Positions 5,442 to 11,843 of a stretch of 11,862 nucleotides of DNA are shown here, one piece after another. The notes below the pieces were generated by a model that searched no databases, was not told the origin of the DNA, and worked only from the letters and a program-made list of their open reading frames with translations. Numbering within the stretch: the first letter of the stretch is position 1; each line of letters opens with the position of its first letter. The translations under genes were made by a program, and so were the position numbers. The stretch is from an uncultured Selenomonas sp. (GTDB lineage: Bacteria; Bacillota; Negativicutes; Selenomonadales; Selenomonadaceae), in contig CALGGN010000262.1 in NCBI GenBank assembly GCA_937915915.1, positions 1 through 11,862 on the forward strand, given 5' to 3'.

Positions 5442-8078
5442 ATGGTAAAGCTGGAACATGAGGTGCTGCAGGCGGTGCTGAAGCCTGCGCGCTATACGGG
5501 CGGGGAGTGGGGCGCGGTACATAAGGAGCATGGCTCCGTGGACTGCAGGATAGCGCTTTCCCTGCCGGATGTCTACGAGGTCGGCATGTCGAATCTGGGA
5601 CTTGCCATCCTCTATGGGATATTGAATCGGCGCAAGGACACGGTGGCAGAGCGCGTCTATGCGCCTTGGACGGATATGGAAAGGTTGATGCGGGAGCGTA
5701 GCATCCCGCTTTTTGCTTTGGAGTCCCGTGAGCCCGTGAAGTCCTTCGATTTTCTGGGATTTTCCCTGCAATACGAGATGATTTATTCCAATGTGCTGAA
5801 CATGCTGGACTTGGCGGACATCCCGCTCCATGCGGCGGAGCGCGGTGAGGATATGCCCTTCGTGATCGGCGGCGGGCCCTGTGTTTACAATGTGGAACCC
5901 GTGACGGATTTCTTTGATTTTTTTGTGATCGGTGAGGGCGAGATCGTCCTGGGCGAAGTGGTGGACGCGTTCATTGCATGGAAAAGGGAAGGACGGCCGG
6001 GAGGACGCAGGGCGTTTCTGGCGCGGCTGTTGAAACTGGACGGCATTTACGTGCCCTCTTTCTATGCGCCGGAATATGATGGCAAGGGGGATTTCAAGAA
6101 ACTCGCGCCGCTGCATGAGGATGCACGGCCCGTCATCTACAAGCGCGTCGTCGCGGATATGGACAGTGTGACTTCGGTGGAGCGCCCCGTCGTTCCCTAC
6201 ATTGACATTGTGCACAACCGCATCATGCTGGAGCTCTTTCGCGGCTGCTCGCGGGGCTGCCGGTTCTGTCAGGCGGGCATCTGCTATCGGCCCGCAAGGG
6301 AGCGTACGGAGGCGCATCTGCGGAGCATGGCGCGGGGACTGGTGGATGCGTCGGGCTATGATGAGATGTCGCTGACCTCGCTGTCCTCTGCGGATTATTC
6401 CTGTTTGGGACATTTGGTAGATGACCTGATGGAGGATTTCCGGCAGGAGAAGGTCAGTTTTTCCCTGCCATCTTTGCGCATTGACAGCTTTTCCATCGAT
6501 TTGGCACAGCGCATGCAGCAGGTGAGGAAAAGCGGGCTGACTTTCGCGCCGGAGGCCGGCACGCAGCGCATGCGGGATGTCATCAACAAGGGCGTGACGG
6601 AGGAAAATCTGCTGGCGGCTTGCGGTGCTGCCTTTCGCAAGGGCTGGAAGCAGGTGAAGCTCTATTTCATGATGGGGCTTCCGACGGAGACGGATGAGGA
6701 TATTATCGGCATCGCGGAACTGGCGAAAAAGGTGGTGGACCTCTACACGGAAATCAAGGGCAGGCGCGGCGTGAAGGTCACGGTCAGCGTGTCCTGCTTT
6801 GTGCCGAAGCCCTTTACGCCCTTTCAATGGTTCGGGCAGATCCCCTTGGAAGAATTCGAGCGCAGGCAGCGGCTTTTGAAGGAGCATATCCGTGACAGGG
6901 CAATCACGTTCCACTATCATGACGCAAGGCTTTCCGTCTTGGAGGGAGCGCTGGCAAGGGGAGACCGCAGACTCAACGCGGTTGTCTATGAGGCATGGAA
7001 GCAGGGCGCAAAATTCGATGGATGGTCGGATCTTTTCAAGAATGAAGTCTGGCTGGGGGCGTTCCAAAGCTGCGGCATTGATATCGCTTATTATAACGAG
7101 CGTACGCGTGGATTTGAGGAAGCGTTCCCGTGGGAGCATACCTCGCCGGGCGTTGCGCGGGAGTTTCTGTTGCGTGAGTACCGGAAAGCAGAGGCGGAGC
7201 AGCTCACGGAGGACTGTCGGCGCGGGAAATGCTCCGGCTGCGGCATTTGCCCGAACCTTGGCGTGAAGGTCATGGACTTTGCGAAAAGCGAGGCGGCAGA
7301 TGCAAGGCATCAGGAGCATGTGGCGGAAGACAATCCGGCAGCGAAGCCGACGAAGGGCAGCGATGGACAGAAGGAGAAAATCAGGCAGCCGAAGCTTTAC
7401 GCTTACCGTGCGGAAATCCGCAAGGGAGAAGAGCTTCGCTATCTTTCCCATCTGGACTATGCGGCTGTCTTCGAGCGGGCCATCCTGCGGGCAAAGCTGC
7501 CCGCGGCCTATTCGGAAGGGTTCAATCCGCATATGAAGCTGGCCTTCGCGTCGGCATTGGCGGTGGGCGTGACGAGCGATGCGGAATATATGGATTTCGA
7601 GCTTACCAAGCCGCTCTGCCAGCCGGAGGTTTTCGACCGGCTGCGTGCGCAGCTCCCGAAGGGGGCGGAACTCATACGCCTGCAAGAACTGAAGGGAAAA
7701 CATACGGCGCTGATGGCAGCGGCAGATTTGGCAAAGTATGAAATTTCCGTGCCTTACCGAGGGGAGGCCGCGGATGCGGAGCAGGCCGTGGGGCGGTTCA
7801 ACCGTGCGGCAGAGGCCGTTTGCCTGCGCGTGACGCCGAAGAAGCGGCGCGAGATCGAGATCAAGCAGTATATGGCAAAGCCTGTCGAGGCAGTGCCGGA
7901 ACAGGGCGGCTTGAAGCTTTTGATGGAGATCCGCATCACGCCCACCGGCAGCGTGAAGCCGGGAGAGGTGCTTGCGCTGCTGCAGGAACGGTTCGGGCTT
8001 CAGGTGGATGGCAGGCAGGCACGGATCCATCGGACAGCGCTTTCGGGAAATGGCAGGAATCTCATGGAGACGGGGTGA
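5442..8078 (+). CDS. B12-binding-like radical SAM protein fused to DUF2344 (TIGR03960 + TIGR03936 type)
   Basis: This is a widespread radical SAM protein of unknown reaction. The 878 residues read in order as follows. A Rossmann-like domain resembling B12-binding domains spans about 35-170, with LPDVYEVGMSNLGLAILYG and IGGGPCVYNVEP; no DxHxxG cobalt-ligand motif is evident. The radical SAM core starts at about 258, and its iron-sulfur motif is Cys269-x3-Cys273-x2-Cys276 in FRGCSRGCRFCQAG. A later cysteine cluster (Cys592, 597, 600, 603) could bind a second metal site. A polar linker spans about 612-648, and a DUF2344 domain follows from about 652 (YRAEIRKGEELRYLSHLDY; YSEGFNPHMKLAFASAL). In many genomes the last domain is a separate adjacent gene. 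AGGAGA at 5427-5432, nine bases before ATG, supports the start. It sits between rodA and rng with only four bases to rng, a recurrent association that hints at an RNA- or ribosome-related role. Function is not established. Confidence 0.93.
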   Translation: MVKLEHEVLQAVLKPARYTGGEWGAVHKEHGSVDCRIALSLPDVYEVGMSNLGLAILYGILNRRKDTVAERVYAPWTDMERLMRERSIPLFALESREPVKSFDFLGFSLQYEMIYSNVLNMLDLADIPLHAAERGEDMPFVIGGGPCVYNVEPVTDFFDFFVIGEGEIVLGEVVDAFIAWKREGRPGGRRAFLARLLKLDGIYVPSFYAPEYDGKGDFKKLAPLHEDARPVIYKRVVADMDSVTSVERPVVPYIDIVHNRIMLELFRGCSRGCRFCQAGICYRPARERTEAHLRSMARGLVDASGYDEMSLTSLSSADYSCLGHLVDDLMEDFRQEKVSFSLPSLRIDSFSIDLAQRMQQVRKSGLTFAPEAGTQRMRDVINKGVTEENLLAACGAAFRKGWKQVKLYFMMGLPTETDEDIIGIAELAKKVVDLYTEIKGRRGVKVTVSVSCFVPKPFTPFQWFGQIPLEEFERRQRLLKEHIRDRAITFHYHDARLSVLEGALARGDRRLNAVVYEAWKQGAKFDGWSDLFKNEVWLGAFQSCGIDIAYYNERTRGFEEAFPWEHTSPGVAREFLLREYRKAEAEQLTEDCRRGKCSGCGICPNLGVKVMDFAKSEAADARHQEHVAEDNPAAKPTKGSDGQKEKIRQPKLYAYRAEIRKGEELRYLSHLDYAAVFERAILRAKLPAAYSEGFNPHMKLAFASALAVGVTSDAEYMDFELTKPLCQPEVFDRLRAQLPKGAELIRLQELKGKHTALMAAADLAKYEISVPYRGEAADAEQAVGRFNRAAEAVCLRVTPKKRREIEIKQYMAKPVEAVPEQGGLKLLMEIRITPTGSVKPGEVLALLQERFGLQVDGRQARIHRTALSGNGRNLMETG
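8072..8078 (+). promoter_or_regulatory. Ribosome-binding site of rng, overlapping the upstream stop codon
   Basis: GGGGTGA resembles the 3' half of an ideal Shine-Dalgarno sequence and ends four bases before TTG 8083. Its last three bases are the TGA stop of the radical SAM gene, so termination upstream and initiation of rng occur on the same few bases, consistent with translational coupling. It decides the TTG start over the ATG at 7972. Confidence 0.6.
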
Positions 8079-8082
8079 ACAT

Positions 8083-9519
8083 TTGAAGGCGATACTGGTC
8101 AACAGCATGCCGGAGGAAGTGCGCATGGCAGTTGTGGCAGGCGGCGAGCTGCAGGCAATCGAGGTGGAGCGTGCATCCCATTCCCATCTGGTAGGGAATC
8201 TCTACCAAGGACGCGTGCAGAATGTCCTGCCGGGCATGCAGGCGGCATTTGTGGATATCGGCTGGGAGAAGAACGCATTCCTCTATATCGGGGATGGACT
8301 GCCAAAGGAAGTGCAGCAGGCGGTGCAGCAGCAGAAAATCCACATCGGGCAGACGATTCTCGTGCAGATCGTGAAGGATGCCATCGGAACGAAGGGGCCG
8401 AGGGCAACCACGCATCTGACGCTGCCGGGACGCAATGTGGTGCTCATGCCTACGGCGGCATATATCGGCATTTCCCGCAGGATCGAGTCCGAGGCGGAGC
8501 GGGCTCGTCTGCGGGAAGTCGCGGAGCGCATCTGTCCCAAGGACATGGGGCTCATCATCCGCACGGTGGCGGCAGGACAGACGGAGGAAGCGCTTGCCGC
8601 TGATGTGCGATATCTGAGCCGCCTTTGGGAGTCGATACGGGCTCGCATGAAATTGGGGGCAGCCCCGTCGCTTCTTTACCGTGATGCGGATCTCGCCATT
8701 CGGATGGTACGGGACAATTTTACGGATGAGATCGATGAGGTCATCGTCGATGACCGGACGCTTTATCAAAGGATCGCGGAACTTGTGGAGTATGCATCTC
8801 CGGAATTGGCAGACCGCGTGAGGCTCTACGAGGATCGGACACCGCTCTTCCGCAAGTACCATCTGGAGGAAGAATTGGAGAAACTGGGCGCCCGCGGGGT
8901 GGATCTTCCGTCGGGGGGCTTTATCGTCATCGATAAGACCGAGGCACTGACTGTCATCGATGTGAACACGGGGAAATTCACGGGCAAATCCAATCTTGCC
9001 GATACGGTCTACCGTACCAATCTGGAAGCTGCGGCTGAGATATTGAAGCAGATGCGCCTGCGTGACATGGGCGGCATCATCATCGTGGATTTCATCGATA
9101 TGGAGCGTCCCGAGCAGAAGGAGGAACTTCTGGCCTATATGCGGGAGCACGTCAAATCGGATCCGACCAAAACGAATATCGTAGCCATTCCCTCGCTGGG
9201 GTTGGTGGAAATCACGCGCAAGAAGTCCCGCCAGAATCTGGAAAGCATGTTTTACAGCGAATGTCCCTATTGCCATGGCAAGGGGCGTGTGGAGTCTCCG
9301 GAGACCGTGGGCATCCAGATCAGCCGCGATATCCGCCGCATGGAGCTTTCCTCGCATTCAGAGACCGGCTACGAGGTGGAGGTGCATGAGCTCGTGGCGG
9401 AGGAATTGCGCAGGGGAAAGCTGCTGCAGCCGCTGGAAAGGGAATTCGGGACCAGCATTCAGGTCAAGGCAAAGCCCGGCATGCATCCGGAGAACTATTC
9501 GATTTTGCAGCAGGGGTGA
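8083..9519 (+). CDS. rng: Ribonuclease G/E family endoribonuclease
   Basis: RNase G cuts single-stranded RNA, acting in 16S rRNA 5'-end maturation and mRNA decay. From TTG 8083 the product has 478 residues, close to E. coli RNase G (489), and lacks the long C-terminal scaffold of RNase E. The S1 domain spans about 36-100 (LVGNLYQGRVQNVLPGMQAAFVDIG begins it), the 5'-sensor/RNase H-like region follows, and the DNase I-like catalytic domain starts around 278. Catalytic Asp293 and Asn295 (VIDVN) and Asp336 (IVDFIDM) have the same 43-residue spacing as Asp303 and Asp346 in RNase E. The zinc-link CPYC is at 394-397. A longer in-frame ATG at 7972 would add 37 residues read from inside the radical SAM gene and is unlikely. 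The N-terminus KAILVNSMPEEVRMAVV matches family starts. No clear terminator follows; the next gene has its own promoter. Confidence 0.96.
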   Translation: MKAILVNSMPEEVRMAVVAGGELQAIEVERASHSHLVGNLYQGRVQNVLPGMQAAFVDIGWEKNAFLYIGDGLPKEVQQAVQQQKIHIGQTILVQIVKDAIGTKGPRATTHLTLPGRNVVLMPTAAYIGISRRIESEAERARLREVAERICPKDMGLIIRTVAAGQTEEALAADVRYLSRLWESIRARMKLGAAPSLLYRDADLAIRMVRDNFTDEIDEVIVDDRTLYQRIAELVEYASPELADRVRLYEDRTPLFRKYHLEEELEKLGARGVDLPSGGFIVIDKTEALTVIDVNTGKFTGKSNLADTVYRTNLEAAAEILKQMRLRDMGGIIIVDFIDMERPEQKEELLAYMREHVKSDPTKTNIVAIPSLGLVEITRKKSRQNLESMFYSECPYCHGKGRVESPETVGIQISRDIRRMELSSHSETGYEVEVHELVAEELRRGKLLQPLEREFGTSIQVKAKPGMHPENYSILQQG

Positions 9520-9538
9520 GGGGGCCGTAAATTTTTTC

Positions 9539-9567
9539 TTGTGTTCTCGCCATAACTATGGTAAAAT
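9539..9567 (+). promoter_or_regulatory. Sigma-70 type promoter for rpsB
   Basis: A -35 box TTGTGT (9539-9544) is followed by exactly 17 bases and a -10 box TAAAAT (9562-9567, five of six consensus bases). TGG immediately before the -10 makes it an extended -10. Transcription would begin about 9574, leaving a leader of about 100 bases before rpsB. It lies in the 154-base gap after rng (9520-9673) and is the only strong promoter-like sequence I see in the window. Called from sequence alone. Confidence 0.75.
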
Positions 9568-9603
9568 TTCTAGCGGTGTGAATAGAAAGCACGCAATCCG
9601 GAT

Positions 9604-9635
9604 GGCTGTACTGTGCCGATACAGGTGAAGCAGCC
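9604..9635 (+). promoter_or_regulatory. Nested hairpin in the rpsB leader, possible regulatory structure
   Basis: GGCTG (9604-9608) can pair with CAGCC (9631-9635). Inside it, CTGT (9611-9614) pairs with ACAG (9621-9624) around a GCCGAT loop. The structure lies between the predicted transcription start and the Shine-Dalgarno sequence. S2 is known to repress its own operon in E. coli, so a leader element is plausible, but I cannot match this to a described S2-binding motif. Confidence 0.4.
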
Positions 9636-9673
9636 GATGAAGGATGCGGAAGAAAAACAGGAGGTGCACCAAA

Positions 9674-10405
9674 ATGGCAGTTATTTCTATGAAGCAGTTG
9701 CTGGAGGCAGGTGTCCACTTCGGACATCAGACGCGCCGGTGGAACCCGAAGATGGCAAAGTACATCTTCACGGAGCGCAATGGCATCTATATCATCGATC
9801 TGCAGAAGACGGTGAGAAAGGTGGATGAGGCTTACAATTTCCTGCGCAGCGTCGCGGAGGAAGGCAAGTCCGTGCTCTTTGTCGGCACGAAGAAGCAGGC
9901 GCAGGAGGCTGTGAAGGAAGAGGCTGTGCGCGCCGGACAGTTCTTTGTGAATGAGCGTTGGCTGGGCGGCATGATGACGAACTTCCAGACCATCCAGAAG
10001 CGTGTTGCACGCTTGAAGGAACTGGAGACGATGGAGCAGGACGGCACGTTCGATGTGCTCACGAAGAAGGAAGTGCTTCAGCTCCGCCACGAGATGGAGA
10101 AGCTTGAGAAGTATCTCGGCGGCATCAAGGAAATGAACAGGCTTCCGGGGGCGCTTTTCGTCGTGGATCCGCGCAAGGAGCGCATTGCCGTGGCCGAGGC
10201 CCGCAAGCTCAACATCCCCATCGTGGCGATCGTCGATACGAACTGCGATCCGGACGAGATCGACTATGTGATTCCGGGCAATGATGATGCGATCCGTGCA
10301 GTCAAGCTCTTGACAGGCCGCATGGCGGATGCTGTGCTGGAAGGCCGCCAGGGACAGGATACGGAGGATGCCGCAGAGGAAGCGGAGGCTTCCGACGAGG
10401 AGTAA
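9674..10405 (+). CDS. rpsB: 30S ribosomal protein S2
   Basis: S2 joins the small ribosomal subunit late in assembly, on the solvent side between head and body, and helps recruit S1 where present. The 243-residue product begins MAVISMKQLLEAGVHFGHQT, the standard S2 N-terminus, followed by RRWNPKMAKYIFTERNGIYIIDLQKT. Further family blocks are FVGTKKQAQEAV (69-80), RWLGGMMTNFQTI (95-107), LPGALFVVDPRKE (157-169) and IPIVAIVDTNCDPD (181-194). It ends in an acidic tail from about residue 228. An optimal AGGAGGTG (9659-9666) seven bases ahead fixes the start at 9674; an in-frame ATG at 9644 would add ten residues and bury that site. It is driven by the promoter at 9539-9567 and separated from tsf by 82 bases holding a terminator-like hairpin. 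Confidence 0.98.
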   Translation: MAVISMKQLLEAGVHFGHQTRRWNPKMAKYIFTERNGIYIIDLQKTVRKVDEAYNFLRSVAEEGKSVLFVGTKKQAQEAVKEEAVRAGQFFVNERWLGGMMTNFQTIQKRVARLKELETMEQDGTFDVLTKKEVLQLRHEMEKLEKYLGGIKEMNRLPGALFVVDPRKERIAVAEARKLNIPIVAIVDTNCDPDEIDYVIPGNDDAIRAVKLLTGRMADAVLEGRQGQDTEDAAEEAEASDEE

Positions 10406-10430
10406 TAAGCTTTTTGCTGAAAGATACAGG

Positions 10431-10463
10431 GGGTAGGGGAGTTCTCCCTTGCCCTTTTCGTTT
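10431..10463 (+). terminator. Terminator-like hairpin (attenuator) between rpsB and tsf
   Basis: Bases 10431-10441 can pair with 10444-10454. The stem is GGG/CCC at the base, then U-G, A-U and G-U pairs, then GGG/CCC and a final A-U closing a GTTC loop. TTTTCGTTT follows. It has the form of an intrinsic terminator with a short interrupted T-run, so partial termination is likely. tsf has no other evident promoter in the 82-base gap, so the hairpin probably lowers EF-Ts output relative to S2, as in the E. coli rpsB-tsf operon. Confidence 0.7.
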
Positions 10464-10487
10464 ATGAATTTTAGGAGGAATAACAGA

Positions 10488-11357
10488 ATGGCAACGATTT
10501 CAGCTGGTTTGGTCAAGGAACTGCGCGAAAAGACAGGCGCGGGCATGATGGATTGCAAGAAGGCGCTTTCCGCGACGGATGGCGATATGCAGAAGGCGAT
10601 TGACTATTTGCGCGAGAAGGGCATTGCAAAGGCTGAAAAGAAAGCCGGCCGTATTGCGGCAGAGGGTGCGGTTGCCGCTTATGTTTCCGCAGATGCGAAG
10701 ACGGGCGTGCTCGTCGAGATCAACTGCGAGACGGATTTTGCCGCGGGCAACGATCAGTTCCGCAGTCTGGAGAAGACCATTGCGGAACATATCGCGACGG
10801 CTGCTCCTGCGGATCTGGACGCGCTGAATGACAGTATGATCGATGGCAAGAAGGTCTCGGATCTCATTACTGAGGCTACGGCTACCATTGGCGAGAAAAT
10901 TTCCCTGCGCCGCTTTGTACGCTACCAGACGGAAGGGCGTCTTGCGAGCTATATCCATATGGGCGGCAAGATTGGCGTGCTGGTGGAGCTCAGCGGCGGA
11001 AGCGAGGAGCTCGGCAAGGATGTGGCAATGCAGATCGCGGCAGCGGCTCCGACGGCGGTTGACCGCAGCGGCGTTGCTGCCGAGGAGCTGGAGCATGAGA
11101 AGGAAGTGCTCCGCAAGCAGGCGCTGGAAGAGGGCAAACCGGAAAAGATCGTGGAGCGCATGGTCGAGGGCCGTATCAATAAGTACTACAAGGAAGTCTG
11201 CCTGACAGAGCAGATTTTTGTCAAGGATACCGAGAAGACTGTCCAGGATGTGCTGGGCGATGTCAAGGCAATCCGGTTCACGCGCTATCAGCTGGGCGAA
11301 GGCATTGAGAAGAAACAGGAGGACTTCGCGGCAGAGGTTGCTGCACAGATGAAATAA
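10488..11357 (+). CDS. tsf: Translation elongation factor Ts
   Basis: EF-Ts is the nucleotide-exchange factor that releases GDP from EF-Tu during protein synthesis. The 289-residue product starts with the UBA-like N-domain: residues 8-27 read LVKELREKTGAGMMDCKKAL, the family's first signature. The core follows with VLVEINCETDF (74-84), whose Asp83-Phe84 pair corresponds to the residues that enter EF-Tu, and a second repeat IGVLVELSGG (162-171). The C-terminal part contains NKYYKEVCLTEQIFVKD (231-247), the usual region before the C-terminal module. After TDF the sequence reads AAGND where VARND is more common, a mild variant. AGGAGG (10473-10478) lies nine bases before ATG 10488; the earlier in-frame ATG at 10449 lies inside the attenuator hairpin and is rejected. 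The gene is closed by tandem hairpins at 11361-11414. Confidence 0.98.
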   Translation: MATISAGLVKELREKTGAGMMDCKKALSATDGDMQKAIDYLREKGIAKAEKKAGRIAAEGAVAAYVSADAKTGVLVEINCETDFAAGNDQFRSLEKTIAEHIATAAPADLDALNDSMIDGKKVSDLITEATATIGEKISLRRFVRYQTEGRLASYIHMGGKIGVLVELSGGSEELGKDVAMQIAAAAPTAVDRSGVAAEELEHEKEVLRKQALEEGKPEKIVERMVEGRINKYYKEVCLTEQIFVKDTEKTVQDVLGDVKAIRFTRYQLGEGIEKKQEDFAAEVAAQMK

Positions 11358-11360
11358 GGG

Positions 11361-11381
11361 TCGTATCCCGATGGGATGCGA
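11361..11381 (+). other. Hairpin directly after tsf, upstream member of a tandem pair
   Basis: TCGTATCCC (11361-11369) pairs with GGGATGCGA (11373-11381) over nine positions, one being a G-U pair, around a three-base loop. It starts three bases after the tsf stop codon and abuts the intrinsic terminator that follows. It has no T-run of its own, so it may protect the tsf mRNA 3' end or assist termination. Confidence 0.6.
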
Positions 11382-11414
11382 AAAAAGAGAGCACAGTTCC
11401 GTGTTCTCTTTTTT
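11381..11414 (+). terminator. Intrinsic terminator between tsf and pyrH
   Basis: Fourteen bases, AAAAAAGAGAGCAC (11381-11394), pair with GTGTTCTCTTTTTT (11401-11414), with one G-U pair, around a six-base loop. The six A's on one side and six T's on the other make it a terminator usable in both directions. It would end most rpsB-tsf transcripts, so pyrH depends on read-through or on a weak promoter within 11415-11471 that I cannot identify with confidence. Confidence 0.85.
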
Positions 11415-11459
11415 CAAAGCAGGAAATTTTAGGGGATATGTCGAAATAAAATGACTTAT

Positions 11460-11465
11460 GGGGGG
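11460..11465 (+). promoter_or_regulatory. Ribosome-binding site that favours the GTG start of pyrH
   Basis: A run of six G's ends six bases before GTG 11472. ATG 11466 would directly abut it, and ATG 11451 lies upstream with only a distant AGGGG. The GTG start also gives the shortest leader before the conserved YKRVVLKLSGE block. The choice is moderately secure. Confidence 0.5.
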
Positions 11466-11471
11466 ATGATC

Positions 11472-11843
11472 GTGGCAGCATCGAAATATAAGCGCGTCGT
11501 ATTGAAGCTGAGCGGCGAGTCGCTCGCAGGGGAACAGAACTTTGGCATCAATCCCGAGGTTGTGGAGGATATTGCGAGACAGGTGAAAGAGGTCCGCAAG
11601 CATGGTCTGGAGGTTGCTGTCATCGTGGGCGGCGGAAATATCTGGCGCGGTCTGTCCGGCTCGGCGAAGGGCATGGATCGCGCGTCGGCGGACTATATGG
11701 GCATGCTTGCAACGGTGATGAACGCATTGGCACTGCAGGATGCGCTGGAGAAGCTGGATGTGGATACGCGTGTGCAGACGGCCATCGAGATGCGCGCATT
11801 TGCCGAGCCGTACATCCGCTCCAGGGCCTGCCGGCATCTGGAC
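11472..11843 (+). CDS. pyrH: UMP kinase, N-terminal 124 residues (runs off the contig)
   Basis: PyrH phosphorylates UMP to UDP with ATP, feeding pyrimidine nucleotide synthesis; the bacterial enzyme is a hexamer of the amino-acid-kinase fold. Visible from the start are YKRVVLKLSGE (6-16), AVIVGGGNIWRG (49-60, nucleotide-binding glycines), DRASADYMGMLATVMNALAL (69-88) and IEMRAFAEPYIRSRACRHLD (105-124). The family usually continues with a block like RVVIFAGGTGNPYF, which is absent because the genuine sequence ends here. The frame stays open to the window end, but the last six codons come from sequencing adapter and should not be counted. GTG 11472 is preferred on the ribosome-site spacing; ATG 11466 or 11451 would add two or seven residues. 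Position after tsf matches the conserved rpsB-tsf-pyrH order. Confidence 0.93.

Noticed and set aside
7972..8082. 37-residue N-terminal extension of RNase G from ATG 7972
   Set aside because: It lies wholly within the radical SAM gene, lacks a good ribosome site, and family homology begins at the TTG 8083 start.
5382..8126. 914-codon open frame on the minus strand opposite the radical SAM gene
   Set aside because: It is in exact mirrored codon register with a clearly real gene, has an Arg/His/Leu-rich translation with no recognisable motif, and has no ribosome site of note. Sense-codon bias explains it.
9520..9540. Possible terminator after rng (G-rich then T-rich stretch)
   Set aside because: No stem of useful length forms before the T-run; those bases instead contribute the -35 region of the rpsB promoter.
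9644..9673. Ten-residue extension of ribosomal protein S2 from ATG 9644
   Set aside because: It would place the ideal AGGAGGTG site inside the gene; MAVISMKQLL at 9674 is the standard S2 start.
11438..11449. Three-codon ATG-TCG-AAA-TAA ahead of pyrH, considered as an upstream regulatory frame
   Set aside because: The nearby AGGGG is only two bases from the ATG, too close for initiation, and such short frames are common by chance.
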